DNA from: Flavobacteriales bacterium
Lineage (GTDB): Bacteria; Bacteroidota; Bacteroidia; Flavobacteriales; Schleiferiaceae
Reading direction: 5' to 3'
DNA: 64,000 nucleotides
Assembly: GCA_012269745.1 (NCBI GenBank)
Contig: JAAXJR010000050.1
Coordinates: 1-64,000 of the forward strand
The position numbers and the translations under genes were made by a program. Shown piece by piece: positions 34,820 through 43,020 of the stretch. Within the stretch, counting starts at the first letter, position 1; each line of letters opens with the position of its first letter. The notes beneath the pieces were generated by a model. That model saw only the letters and a list, made by a program, of their open reading frames with translations. It was not told the DNA's origin and did no database searches.

Positions 34820-36337
34820 ATGTTAGAGAACATCACATTAGGAGCAGCCCCTTTGAGCTACCATCAGTATGAGCAAATTGCAAAAGGTAATGCTCGATTG
34901 ACATTGGATCCTGTGGCCGCAGAGCGTATATCGTGTTCAAGAGCTTTCCTTGAAGAGCGTACAAAAACCAGAAAAACACCTGTTTATGGTGTGAACACAG
35001 GCTTTGGCGCACTTTGTAATATAGTAGTAGGGGAAGAGGATTTGGGTAAACTTCAAACCAATCTCGTTCGTTCACATGCTTGTGGAGCGGGAGCAGAGAT
35101 AGATGAAAGGATAGTTCGTCTCATGATGGCTTTAAAGGTGCAAAGTTTTGCTGTAGGTGTAAGTGGTATTCGTCTTAAGGTAGTAGAGCAAATCATTGCC
35201 ATGTACAATAGCGGTGCTATACCTGTGATTTATGAACTAGGATCTCTAGGCGCTTCAGGTGATTTAGCGCCACTTGCACATTTGTCTTTACCCTTGCTTG
35301 GTGAGGGTGAAGTTTGGCTTGAGGGCGAAAAAACTAGTACCCAAGATGCTTTGTCGGAGCTTGGTGAAAATGGTTGGAAGGCCATGGAATTGGCTTCAAA
35401 AGAAGGTCTTGCACTATTGAATGGTACACAGTTCATGTCAGCACATGGTATTTATGCACTTATTCAGGCAAGAAGAATAGATTTCTTTGCCGATCAATTG
35501 GCGGCTCTTTCCACGCTGGCATATGATGGAAGAATAGAGCCGTTTACTCCAGGTGTGCACTTAACCAGGCCACATATCGGTCAAATACTTACAGCGGAGC
35601 GATTGTTGAATTGGTTAGAGCCATGCGAGGCCATGCACAGGGAAAAAGAGCATGTTCAAGATCCATATTCTTTTCGATGTGTACCTCAGGTACATGGCGC
35701 CTCAAAAGGTGCCATTAAGCACATGATGGACGTCTTTGAAGTGGAGGTGAATGCTGCGACCGATAATCCCGTGGTTTTAAGTGATGAAGGCAGAATCATA
35801 AGTGCCGGAAATTTTCACGGTCAGCCGCTGGCCTTAGCCTTAGATTATGGTGCTTTGGCTATCCACGAATACGGCTCTATTTCTGAACGACGTACCTATC
35901 AATTAATTTCGGGAAGACGTGGTTTACCACCATTCTTGGTGAAAAACCCGGGGATTAATTCAGGACTGATGATCGCGCAATACACTGCCGCGAGTATGGT
36001 GAGTCAAAACAAACAATTGTGTACACCAGCATCAGCAGATAGTATCGAGAGTTCAAATGGTCAGGAAGACCATGTGAGTATGGGAGCTAATGCCGCCACC
36101 AAGCTCTTGAAAGTGGTAGATAATGTTTATGGTATTTTGGGTGTAGAGCTATTGAATGCAGTTCAAGCGCTTTGGATACGCGGTGAGGCGGTAGAAGGGG
36201 AGCTTGGTGCTCTATTCAATGATTTCCTCGCAGTAAGCCCTGCCATTGAAGAGGATATTTACTTGCATGAGCGAATGGAATTGGCCAAAAACTTCCTTAA
36301 AACTCGTATGCTAGAGGAGCGTACTATACTTTTGTAG
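34820..36337 (+). CDS. hutH: HutH-family aromatic/histidine ammonia-lyase (MIO enzyme)
   Basis: A 505-residue MIO enzyme. The MIO-forming triad is Ala145-Ser146-Gly147 in ELGSLGASGDLAPL. Other active-site blocks are YGVNTGFG, NLVRSHACG (Ser-His selectivity pair, HAL-like), LLNGTQ, YSFRC.PQ and NGQEDHVSMG. The usual histidase Glu in SENK (Glu414 of the Pseudomonas enzyme) is Gln396 here (SQNK), as in phenylalanine lyases, so a tyrosine or phenylalanine substrate is possible. No hutU, hutI or hutG is nearby. The frame opens at 34769, but ATG 34820 matches the family start. The symbol denotes the family rather than a proven substrate. Confidence 0.85.
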   Translation: MLENITLGAAPLSYHQYEQIAKGNARLTLDPVAAERISCSRAFLEERTKTRKTPVYGVNTGFGALCNIVVGEEDLGKLQTNLVRSHACGAGAEIDERIVRLMMALKVQSFAVGVSGIRLKVVEQIIAMYNSGAIPVIYELGSLGASGDLAPLAHLSLPLLGEGEVWLEGEKTSTQDALSELGENGWKAMELASKEGLALLNGTQFMSAHGIYALIQARRIDFFADQLAALSTLAYDGRIEPFTPGVHLTRPHIGQILTAERLLNWLEPCEAMHREKEHVQDPYSFRCVPQVHGASKGAIKHMMDVFEVEVNAATDNPVVLSDEGRIISAGNFHGQPLALALDYGALAIHEYGSISERRTYQLISGRRGLPPFLVKNPGINSGLMIAQYTAASMVSQNKQLCTPASADSIESSNGQEDHVSMGANAATKLLKVVDNVYGILGVELLNAVQALWIRGEAVEGELGALFNDFLAVSPAIEEDIYLHERMELAKNFLKTRMLEERTILL

Positions 36338-36352
36338 GCCAATTCAACACGT

Positions 36353-36625
36353 ATGAGTCAAGATCCTTGGAAAGGCCTTCGCGAGAAATTAGAGGAACGC
36401 AAATGGCCAGCAGTCTACATGTTTAAATTCATTGTCCCAGCTGATAATCAGAAAGTTGCCCAAACTGAAGCGCTATTTGATGCGGAAACAGCGCAGATAG
36501 AATTGCGTAAGAGTAAGACTGGAAAATTCGTTTCTGTCAGTGCAAAAGAGATGATGATGGATGTTGATTCAATCATTGCACGCTACGAAGAAGCTGTGAA
36601 GATTCCTGGCTTAATGGCTTTGTAG
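36353..36625 (+). CDS. DUF493 family protein
   Basis: A 90-residue alpha/beta protein matching DUF493 (YbeD-like): a W-P-A-V-Y-M-F-K-F-I-V core strand, a central helix, and KFVSVSAKEMMMDVDSIIARYEEAVKIPGLMAL. The fold resembles ACT-like regulatory domains; the function is unknown. It lies 15 bases after the ammonia-lyase gene. A TACTTTTG sequence at 36327-36334, inside the end of that gene, could give it its own promoter. Its stop is one base from the convergent TIGR02757 stop. Confidence 0.9.
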   Translation: MSQDPWKGLREKLEERKWPAVYMFKFIVPADNQKVAQTEALFDAETAQIELRKSKTGKFVSVSAKEMMMDVDSIIARYEEAVKIPGLMAL

Positions 36626-36626
36626 G

Positions 36627-37400
36627 CTATTTCCAACCTTCATAGACTCCCAATCCAAACAACGCATAATCCAGTCGAGCCGGATCTTCTGGGGCTATTT
36701 TTCGTATCGCTTGGTCCAATTCCATTACGGCTTTCCAATCGCTTTGTTTACGTTTTAATAGACCTAAACTGCGAGCAACCCTTCCGCTGTGTACGTCAAG
36801 AGGTAAGGACAACACTCCTGGATCAATGTCCCAAATACCGAAATCAATGCCTTCTTTATTGCTGCGTGCCATCCAGCGGGAATACATCACTATTCGCTTA
36901 CAAGCACTGCCTTTAGTAGGATCCCCGAAATGTTTTGCAGCACGTTGAGGGAGGCCGTTGTTTAATAGGTAGCTCTTAAATGCAGTAAAGGATGCACCGA
37001 GATGATTTTCAGAGTTTAGATGCTTAACGAAGAAATCGCCAATGTTTTCATATTCCGTGTAAAGCTGTTGCAGAGCAACAACTAGGCCTTGGATATCCTC
37101 AGCCTTAAAAGTGCGGTGGATGAAGCCCTCGAAACTCTCTAAATCTTTTTGATTGGCACCTGAGACGAATTCCCAAGGGGAGTTGTCCATGCGCTCCATG
37201 ATATCTTCGCTTTTGGCAATGATAGTTTTGCGCTGTCCCCAAGCAAGCGTTGCTGCGATAAGGCCGCTAATTTCAATATCCTTTGGATTTGAAAACTTGT
37301 GTGGGATTAAGATCGGGTCCTCGGTTACGAAACTGCGCTTAGCGTACTGATCGGCTTTTTCTAGAAGAAATTCGCGCAACTCGGCTTTTTTTAATTTCAT
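36627..37400 (-). CDS. TIGR02757 family (DUF2400) protein
   Basis: A 257-residue protein of a family widespread in Bacteroidota. Recognisable blocks are DPILIPHKFSNPKDIEISGLIAATLAWGQRKTI, NSPWEFV, the GSACKRIVMYSRWMAR segment and LSLPLDVHSGRVARSLGLLKRKQSDW. The last block recalls helix-hairpin-helix DNA glycosylases, so a nucleic-acid role is possible, but no function is established to my knowledge. It is last of the minus-strand run DUF5916 - ABC ATPase - TIGR02757, 3 bases after the ATPase. Confidence 0.9.
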   Translation of the reverse strand: MKLKKAELREFLLEKADQYAKRSFVTEDPILIPHKFSNPKDIEISGLIAATLAWGQRKTIIAKSEDIMERMDNSPWEFVSGANQKDLESFEGFIHRTFKAEDIQGLVVALQQLYTEYENIGDFFVKHLNSENHLGASFTAFKSYLLNNGLPQRAAKHFGDPTKGSACKRIVMYSRWMARSNKEGIDFGIWDIDPGVLSLPLDVHSGRVARSLGLLKRKQSDWKAVMELDQAIRKIAPEDPARLDYALFGLGVYEGWK

Positions 37401-37403
37401 GAA

Positions 37404-38054
37404 TTAGCCCAATTTTCCGTCTACCATAGTCCACTTGCTCTTGCCAAGAGCTGCGAGTTCTGCATTATGAGTTACAACTACAATAGTTTGACCCAATTCT
37501 TCATTGAGCTTGACTAGTAAATCATGTACCGCTTCAGCATTGGCGCTATCCAAGTTTCCTGTAGGCTCGTCTGCCAATAGCAATTCAGGCTCGTTGATCA
37601 GTGCTCGAGCAATGGCCACGCGTTGCTGCTCACCACCGCTCATTTCGTTAGGAAGATGGTTAGCACGATGTGCGATGCCCAAAAGCTCCATTAACTCTTT
37701 CGCTTTTTCAGTTGCATTGCCATCCATCTGTCCGCCTATCCAACGCGGGAGGGTGATATTTTCTAAAGCGGTTAACTCGGGCAAAAGGTTATGGAACTGG
37801 AATACCAGACCGATGTGCTTATTTCTGTAATTATTTAACTCTTTTTTGGAGAGATTACCCAATGACATTCCATCAAAGGAAATAGAACCACTGTTGTAAG
37901 AGTCTAAGCCAGCGATCAAGTGCAATAACGTGCTCTTACCGGCACCAGAGGCGCCCACTATGGTGATGAAGTCACCTTTAGAAACGCGACCATTAACACC
38001 CTTAAGAACTTCAGTAGCACCGTACGATTTATGGAGTTGTCCTATTTCAATCAT
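37404..38054 (-). CDS. ABC transporter ATP-binding protein, LolD-like
   Basis: A 216-residue ATPase. Walker A GASGAGKST is at 34-42, the Q-loop is VFQFHNLLPELTALENI, the signature is MSGGEQQRVAIARAL, Walker B is LLLADEPTGNLD and the switch His is in VVTHN. The sequence type is the LolD/MacB subfamily, which powers lipoprotein release or mechanotransmission across the periplasm. No LolC/E-type permease is adjacent, so the partner is encoded elsewhere. The gene begins directly at the stop of the DUF5916 gene. Confidence 0.92.
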   Translation of the reverse strand: MIEIGQLHKSYGATEVLKGVNGRVSKGDFITIVGASGAGKSTLLHLIAGLDSYNSGSISFDGMSLGNLSKKELNNYRNKHIGLVFQFHNLLPELTALENITLPRWIGGQMDGNATEKAKELMELLGIAHRANHLPNEMSGGEQQRVAIARALINEPELLLADEPTGNLDSANAEAVHDLLVKLNEELGQTIVVVTHNAELAALGKSKWTMVDGKLG

Positions 38055-40481
38055 CTAGCGCAAGGTAGCTGATTTCTTGATTTGAGCATAATCAAGGAAA
38101 TACACCAATCTGAGTGAGAAGAAATTATCTGCAGGAAGACCACTTAGGCTTTGGATATTCTGTAGATAACTTAAGTCTACAGCATTGTCAGAATTTGCCA
38201 AAGAGGCTCTGTAGAGCAGATTTAATTCTCGTCCTGGTGCAAACCAAAGTACATACTTAAGGTCTACATTAAAGAAGTTGATTCGTAGGGTAGGGTCGCT
38301 GTAGGCGTCTGAAGGCTTCAAGCTCCCGTCTTCATTTAAGTGGAAGATGTTTTCATTATCAATTCGATTCCAGCTGTGTCTCAAATCCAAAGTCAAATAG
38401 GAGTTTGGACCGAATAAGTATTGACCGCGTAATGTCTGTTCAAAATTTCGACGGTGACGAAGCGCCATTCCTACAGAATCCGCGCTGATGGTTTGGGCCC
38501 ACCCAATCTGGTGGTTATTGCCCACTTCGAACTCTGCGCGCAGGTTGAATTGATCGTTAATACGACCAATGATTTCTACCTCTCCGTATCTGCCGCGTGC
38601 ACCCCAATCGGCCCACCACCATTGTCCTCCGCGTAATTCAAGTGCTAGAGGTTTACGGAAATCCGTGCTAAGCCAAGCGTTGTGCCAGAAAGATGCAGGA
38701 TTCACTCGATAACGTCCCCATACACGTGCATCGTAAAAATCATACTCTTCAGGTCTGGTTTCAACGTTGTAGCCGAAAGCGATAAAACTTTTGGTCAAAC
38801 CAAAGAAGCTGTATTCCACATGAAAGCGCTCGAAATCGCCACCCTCAAAGAGTCTATTGTACTGAATGCCTACACGGTGCCTTCTTCGTAAGAAATATTC
38901 ATTCGGTGCCAACAGATTATGACTAACCCTAAAACGTTGGTGAAATTTGTTTCCTCGTGCTTGGAAACCAAGATCATTTGGGTCGAAGGTATTCGACAGT
39001 ACCTCAAGGCTATGGTCCCAACGCCAGGCACCAGTTTGTTTACCCATGTCCCAAGCACCTGCCAGACCTGCATAGTTATCGTCAGTATCATAAATGCTCG
39101 AACGGCCAAAGGCACCGTTGAAATAATGGCTGTTCTCCCAGAAATTCAAGTTTCCCGTAATCGCGGTAACGTTCGCATCCCTTGCGCTACTTTCAGTATT
39201 CATGCGAGTTACATTCGTGTTGATCAACCCAATGGAACTATTTCCTCCAAATCTTTGATCCACAGCAGTCACGTTGTAATTAGTCAATGGCTCCGTCAAG
39301 ATTTCGACTGTATTGCCCAAAGAATCGGTTCCCTTAATAAAGTTTGCAGCAGTAATGGCGTTGAGAAAGCCAACACTTAAATTTCTGTCGGTAGTCCCTG
39401 TAAGCTTCGTGGCGTTGAGCATTCGAGTAAAACTCTGTGTAGTATTGCTCAAATCATCAAGATTGGCATTCGTAAAGTTTTGCGGGTTACCACCAATTCT
39501 TCTGCTGTAAAACAGATCAGCTTTATTAAATAAGTTGACCCCTTCGGTAAAGAATTGACGGTTTTCGTCGAATTGCTGTTCGAAGGCCTCAAAATTCACA
39601 AACTGCTCATCAAAGGCCACTTGAGAGAAATCTGGAAGCAAGGTCATATCAAGGGTAAAGCTCTTATTTAGCCCAATTTTTATATCCGCACCACCGGCTC
39701 TAGTAGCTCTCCAGTCTGAATCTCCTGTTTTTTGTAATCCTCCTGTAACATTTGGTCTGAGACTTACACGTACCGGTGGGTCGATGACATTAATACCCGT
39801 GAGCAAACCACTCTGTAAGCTCTCATTTCGGAAGTTTCTGTCAATTGGGTTCCAACTGTACATGGTTCGGTCAGTGCGAATAGAGCGCTTGATGTTAAAT
39901 CCCCAAGCTGGCGGCTGAGCGCCTGCACCCCCTTGAGGAATACGCAACACTTGGTAGGGAATGTATATCTCAAAGCTCCATTGGTGCTCCTCCTTGACCA
40001 CGGCGCTCCACCAAACGGCATTCCAGCTACCGTCCTCATCATTATCGCTGGTTTGGCGCGAGTCGCCTTGGACGCCGGCAGCACTCAGATAGAAATTGAA
40101 GTCATTGGCACCGTCGTTAAACGGATTGATAATGAGGTGAATCCAATCCGTATTGGCATTGACGCGGTCGCGCGGTGTTAACTGTGATAGAATAGGTGCA
40201 CGCTCGTCTTTGAGAACACCTGCAAAATAAATGCCTTCCTGAGTGTAGAAGATGCGTACATCACTTGCAATACCCGCAGCAGGTGTTGCCGGTTCAGGGA
40301 AATACTGATCCAATTCAGTAATTTGAGCGCTCTGGGCCCATTCGGCCTCATCGAGAACCCCATTTACTTTGATATTCACCTCGCGAAGTTCAGGCACCTC
40401 AAGGCTCTTCTTCTGTGGATTTTGACCGAAGCCCAGTAGGGAAGTGGCTACGGCTAAACAGGTTAGGATGTATTTGGTCAT
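38055..40481 (-). CDS. DUF5916 outer-membrane protein with CBM9-like N-terminal domain
   Basis: A protein of about 808 residues with a signal peptide ending LLGFGQ. The N-terminal 200 residues form a CBM9/DOMON-like beta-sandwich (INGVLDEAEWAQSAQI type, VRIFYTQEGIYFAGVLKDE, WAFEIYIPYQVLR type). The remainder is the DUF5916 beta-barrel, with many alternating aromatic strands ending in RLVYFLDY. The family is often found with proteolysis or nutrient-uptake genes, but the function is unknown. A frame opens 9 bases upstream at 40490; the second ATG gives the tighter signal peptide. It heads the operon with the LolD-like ATPase. Confidence 0.88.
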   Translation of the reverse strand: MTKYILTCLAVATSLLGFGQNPQKKSLEVPELREVNIKVNGVLDEAEWAQSAQITELDQYFPEPATPAAGIASDVRIFYTQEGIYFAGVLKDERAPILSQLTPRDRVNANTDWIHLIINPFNDGANDFNFYLSAAGVQGDSRQTSDNDEDGSWNAVWWSAVVKEEHQWSFEIYIPYQVLRIPQGGAGAQPPAWGFNIKRSIRTDRTMYSWNPIDRNFRNESLQSGLLTGINVIDPPVRVSLRPNVTGGLQKTGDSDWRATRAGGADIKIGLNKSFTLDMTLLPDFSQVAFDEQFVNFEAFEQQFDENRQFFTEGVNLFNKADLFYSRRIGGNPQNFTNANLDDLSNTTQSFTRMLNATKLTGTTDRNLSVGFLNAITAANFIKGTDSLGNTVEILTEPLTNYNVTAVDQRFGGNSSIGLINTNVTRMNTESSARDANVTAITGNLNFWENSHYFNGAFGRSSIYDTDDNYAGLAGAWDMGKQTGAWRWDHSLEVLSNTFDPNDLGFQARGNKFHQRFRVSHNLLAPNEYFLRRRHRVGIQYNRLFEGGDFERFHVEYSFFGLTKSFIAFGYNVETRPEEYDFYDARVWGRYRVNPASFWHNAWLSTDFRKPLALELRGGQWWWADWGARGRYGEVEIIGRINDQFNLRAEFEVGNNHQIGWAQTISADSVGMALRHRRNFEQTLRGQYLFGPNSYLTLDLRHSWNRIDNENIFHLNEDGSLKPSDAYSDPTLRINFFNVDLKYVLWFAPGRELNLLYRASLANSDNAVDLSYLQNIQSLSGLPADNFFSLRLVYFLDYAQIKKSATLR

Positions 40482-40566
40482 AGGGAGCAAATATCGGTAT
40501 AAAGACGCATATATCGATTTAACAACTTTAGAGGTTGTTTATGTTCAGGATTAAAGGTCTGTACCC

Positions 40567-40574
40567 TAAATTTG
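40567..40574 (+). promoter_or_regulatory. Candidate -7 element of sucC promoter
   Basis: TAAATTTG matches TAnnTTTG, 21 bases before the sucC ATG. An AAGGA Shine-Dalgarno-like sequence follows between it and the ATG. The -33 element is not clear. Confidence 0.5.
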
Positions 40575-40595
40575 TACTCAAATCAAGGAAAAACT

Positions 40596-41783
40596 ATGAA
40601 CCTTCACGAATATCAAGGGAAAGAGATTTTAGCAGGTTACGGTGTACGTATCCAGCGTGGTAAAGTAGCGCAAACTCCAGCTGAGGCTGTAGAGGTTGCC
40701 AAGCAATTGACAGAAGAGACTGGTACTTCATGGTACGTAGTTAAAGCACAGGTTCACGCAGGTGGTCGCGGTAAAGGCGGCGGTGTGAAGCTTGCAAAAG
40801 GCATTGATAAAGTGGAAGAAGTAGCAGATAGCATCATTGGTATGCAGCTAGTTACTCCTCAGACATCTGCAGAGGGTAAGAAAGTACACCAAGTTTTGAT
40901 TGCTGAAGATGTATACTACCCAGGAGAAAGTGAAACTTCAGAATTCTACATGTCAGTTTTGTTGAACCGTTCTACAGGCCGCAACATGATTATGTATTCA
41001 ACAGAAGGTGGTATGGATATCGAGACTGTAGCTGAGGAAACACCACACTTGATTTTCACGGAAGAAATTGACCCTAAAGTAGGTTTGACTGGATTCCAAG
41101 CGCGCAAAGTAGCATTCAACCTAGGTTTGAGTGGTGCTGCGTTCAAGGATATGACCAAATTTGTAACGGCGTTGTACAAAGCATACGAAGGTGCTGATGC
41201 ATCATTGTTTGAGATCAACCCAGTGCTAAAAACATCAGACGATAAAATATTAGCGGTAGATGCTAAGGTGACCATCGACGATAACGCATTGTACCGTCAT
41301 AAGGATATCGCTGAAATGCGTGATACCCGCGAAGAGGATGCGACAGAAGTAGAAGCTGGCGAAGCCGGGTTGAACTTCGTAAAGCTAGACGGTAACGTAG
41401 GTTGTATGGTTAACGGTGCAGGTCTAGCAATGGCTACTATGGACATTATTAAGATGGCAGGTGGTAACCCAGCGAACTTCCTTGATGTAGGTGGTACTGC
41501 TGATGCAGCGCGTGTTGAGCAAGCATTCCGAATCATTCTTCGTGATGAGAACGTAAAAGCTATCCTTGTTAACATCTTTGGTGGTATCGTACGTTGTGAC
41601 CGCGTTGCACAAGGTGTTGTTGATGCTTATAAGAACATGGGTAATATTAACGTCCCAATCATTGTACGTCTTCAAGGAACGAACGCTGAGGAAGCGAAGA
41701 AATTGATCGACGAGAGTGGACTAGAAGTACACAGTGCCATTGCATTGCAAGAAGCTGCTGACTTGGTTCAAGAGTTGGTATAA
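40596..41783 (+). CDS. sucC: Succinyl-CoA synthetase (ADP-forming) beta subunit
   Basis: A 395-residue ATP-grasp enzyme subunit. The N-terminal ATP-grasp domain starts MNLHEYQGKEIL and carries the VHAGGRGKGGGVKLA nucleotide loop. The C-terminal CoA-ligase domain has NGAGLAMATMDIIKMAGG, NFLDVGGTAD and VNIFGGIVRCD. With SucD it forms ATP from succinyl-CoA in the citric-acid cycle. sucD is not adjacent. The frame opens at 40572, but ATG 40596 has the AAGGA ribosome-binding sequence and the family N terminus. A perfect terminator follows. Confidence 0.96.
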   Translation: MNLHEYQGKEILAGYGVRIQRGKVAQTPAEAVEVAKQLTEETGTSWYVVKAQVHAGGRGKGGGVKLAKGIDKVEEVADSIIGMQLVTPQTSAEGKKVHQVLIAEDVYYPGESETSEFYMSVLLNRSTGRNMIMYSTEGGMDIETVAEETPHLIFTEEIDPKVGLTGFQARKVAFNLGLSGAAFKDMTKFVTALYKAYEGADASLFEINPVLKTSDDKILAVDAKVTIDDNALYRHKDIAEMRDTREEDATEVEAGEAGLNFVKLDGNVGCMVNGAGLAMATMDIIKMAGGNPANFLDVGGTADAARVEQAFRIILRDENVKAILVNIFGGIVRCDRVAQGVVDAYKNMGNINVPIIVRLQGTNAEEAKKLIDESGLEVHSAIALQEAADLVQELV

Positions 41784-41808
41784 GTCCAATGAGATAATCT
41801 TAAATTAG

Positions 41809-41836
41809 CCCCGAGCACAAGTGCTCGGGGTTTTTT
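41809..41836 (+). terminator. Rho-independent terminator of sucC abutting pnuC start
   Basis: CCCCGAGCAC and GTGCTCGGGG form a perfect 10-bp palindromic arm pair separated by AA. TTTTTT follows directly, and the next base is the A of the pnuC ATG. Confidence 0.88.
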
Positions 41837-42385
41837 ATGTCCTTAGATTTTATTTTAGAATGGAGTGCCACACTGCTGAGTCTGATCTTCCTTGCAGGAA
41901 TCATTCAACGAAAGGTGTGGGCATGGCCGGCAGGAACGCTTTCGAGTGCCCTGTCTGTAGTGCTTTTTTATAGGATTGGCCTCTACGCTGAAACAGGACT
42001 CTATGTATTCTATGTAGTGATGGGTTTTTATGGTTGGTCTCAATGGCGTAATAATGCTTCTGAAGCAACCATTGAGCTTGTTGATATTCCTGTAAAGACA
42101 CAGCTTTTAGCGCTACTGGGAATCCCCTTAGCTCTAATTTTGGGCTACGGATTGAACGCATTGCCCGGTGTTAGTTTTGCCTATTTCGATTCATTTACTA
42201 CCGTCTTTGGATTATGGGCTACTTGGCAGGAAACCAAGCGTATACGAACGGCTTTCCATTACTGGATTCCTTTGAATATAGCCTCGATGATTCTCTACGG
42301 AATGAAGGGGTTGCCGGTATATGCTGGCTTAATGGTGATATATTCTATTCTAAGCGTGGTCGGATTTATACGATGGCGCAAATAA
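41837..42385 (+). CDS. pnuC: Nicotinamide mononucleotide/riboside transporter PnuC
   Basis: A 182-residue membrane protein with about seven helices. PnuC features are IIQRKVWAWPAGTLSSALSV, FYRIGLYAETGLYVFYVVMGFYGWSQW and the closing YGMKGLPVYAGLMVIYSILSVVGFIRW. It facilitates uptake of nicotinamide riboside or a related vitamin; some relatives carry thiamine or riboflavin. The ATG follows the T tract of the sucC terminator with no leader and no ribosome-binding sequence, which makes its expression unusual (see findings). No internal ATG would preserve the first helix. Confidence 0.9.
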   Translation: MSLDFILEWSATLLSLIFLAGIIQRKVWAWPAGTLSSALSVVLFYRIGLYAETGLYVFYVVMGFYGWSQWRNNASEATIELVDIPVKTQLLALLGIPLALILGYGLNALPGVSFAYFDSFTTVFGLWATWQETKRIRTAFHYWIPLNIASMILYGMKGLPVYAGLMVIYSILSVVGFIRWRK

Positions 42386-42420
42386 TTCAGTTATTTTAGT
42401 GGCCAATTCAGAGAATTAAG

Positions 42421-43020
42421 ATGCAAGCACAACAATACATTGACCTGGTTAAATCGACTTTAGATGCCTTAGATCCCAAAGCGCTAGATGCTTTGGTTGA
42501 AGCATTCCACACGACCTATGAAAAGGGTGGCAACATCTACACCATGGGTAATGGAGGCTCGGGTGCCTCGGCTTCTCATGCGGCAGGTGATTTCTTAAAA
42601 GGCGCGAGCTACGGCTTAGACAAGCGTTTTAAGATGATTTGTTTGAACGATAACCTTCCCTCAATGATGGCCATTGCCAACGACATTGGTTGGGAAAGTA
42701 TTTTTGTGGAGCCTTTGAAGAACTTCCTCAGTGAGGACGATCTAGTGATCGGTATCAGCGGTTCTGGAAACAGTAAAAACGTGGTCAACGCCCTAGAATA
42801 TGCAAACGCTAACGGTGCTACTACAGTGGCGATGAGCGGTTTTAAGGGCGGTAAAATCTCACAGATCGCCAGCATCAACGTTCATGCGCCTGTCATGGAC
42901 ATGGAAGTCACCGAAGACGTGCATATGGTCATTTTCAACATCGTAAAGAAGCAAATGATGGCGCGTTTGATGGGCGATAATCCATCGATGGGCGATACCT
43001 ACGACAAAAGAATAGGCTAA
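42421..43020 (+). CDS. SIS-domain sugar-phosphate isomerase (GmhA-like)
   Basis: A 199-residue single SIS domain. Active-site patterns are MGNGGSGASASHAAGDF, ICLNDNLPSMMAIANDIGW, ISGSGNSKNVVNALEYA and EVTEDVHMVIFNI, matching sedoheptulose-7-phosphate isomerase relatives (GmhA/DiaA). GmhA makes the heptose precursor of LPS core or capsule. No other heptose gene (hldE, gmhB) is visible in the window. The stop overlaps the WbpB-like start by one base, suggesting a shared role in surface sugar supply. Confidence 0.85.
   Translation: MQAQQYIDLVKSTLDALDPKALDALVEAFHTTYEKGGNIYTMGNGGSGASASHAAGDFLKGASYGLDKRFKMICLNDNLPSMMAIANDIGWESIFVEPLKNFLSEDDLVIGISGSGNSKNVVNALEYANANGATTVAMSGFKGGKISQIASINVHAPVMDMEVTEDVHMVIFNIVKKQMMARLMGDNPSMGDTYDKRIG

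Noticed and set aside
34820-36625. Histidine-utilisation operon
   Set aside because: Only the HutH-family gene is present; the neighbours (DUF493, SDR operon) have no role in histidine breakdown.
38919-39380. 153-residue plus-strand frame inside the DUF5916 gene
   Set aside because: Shadow of the beta-barrel coding strand; no recognisable domain or start context.
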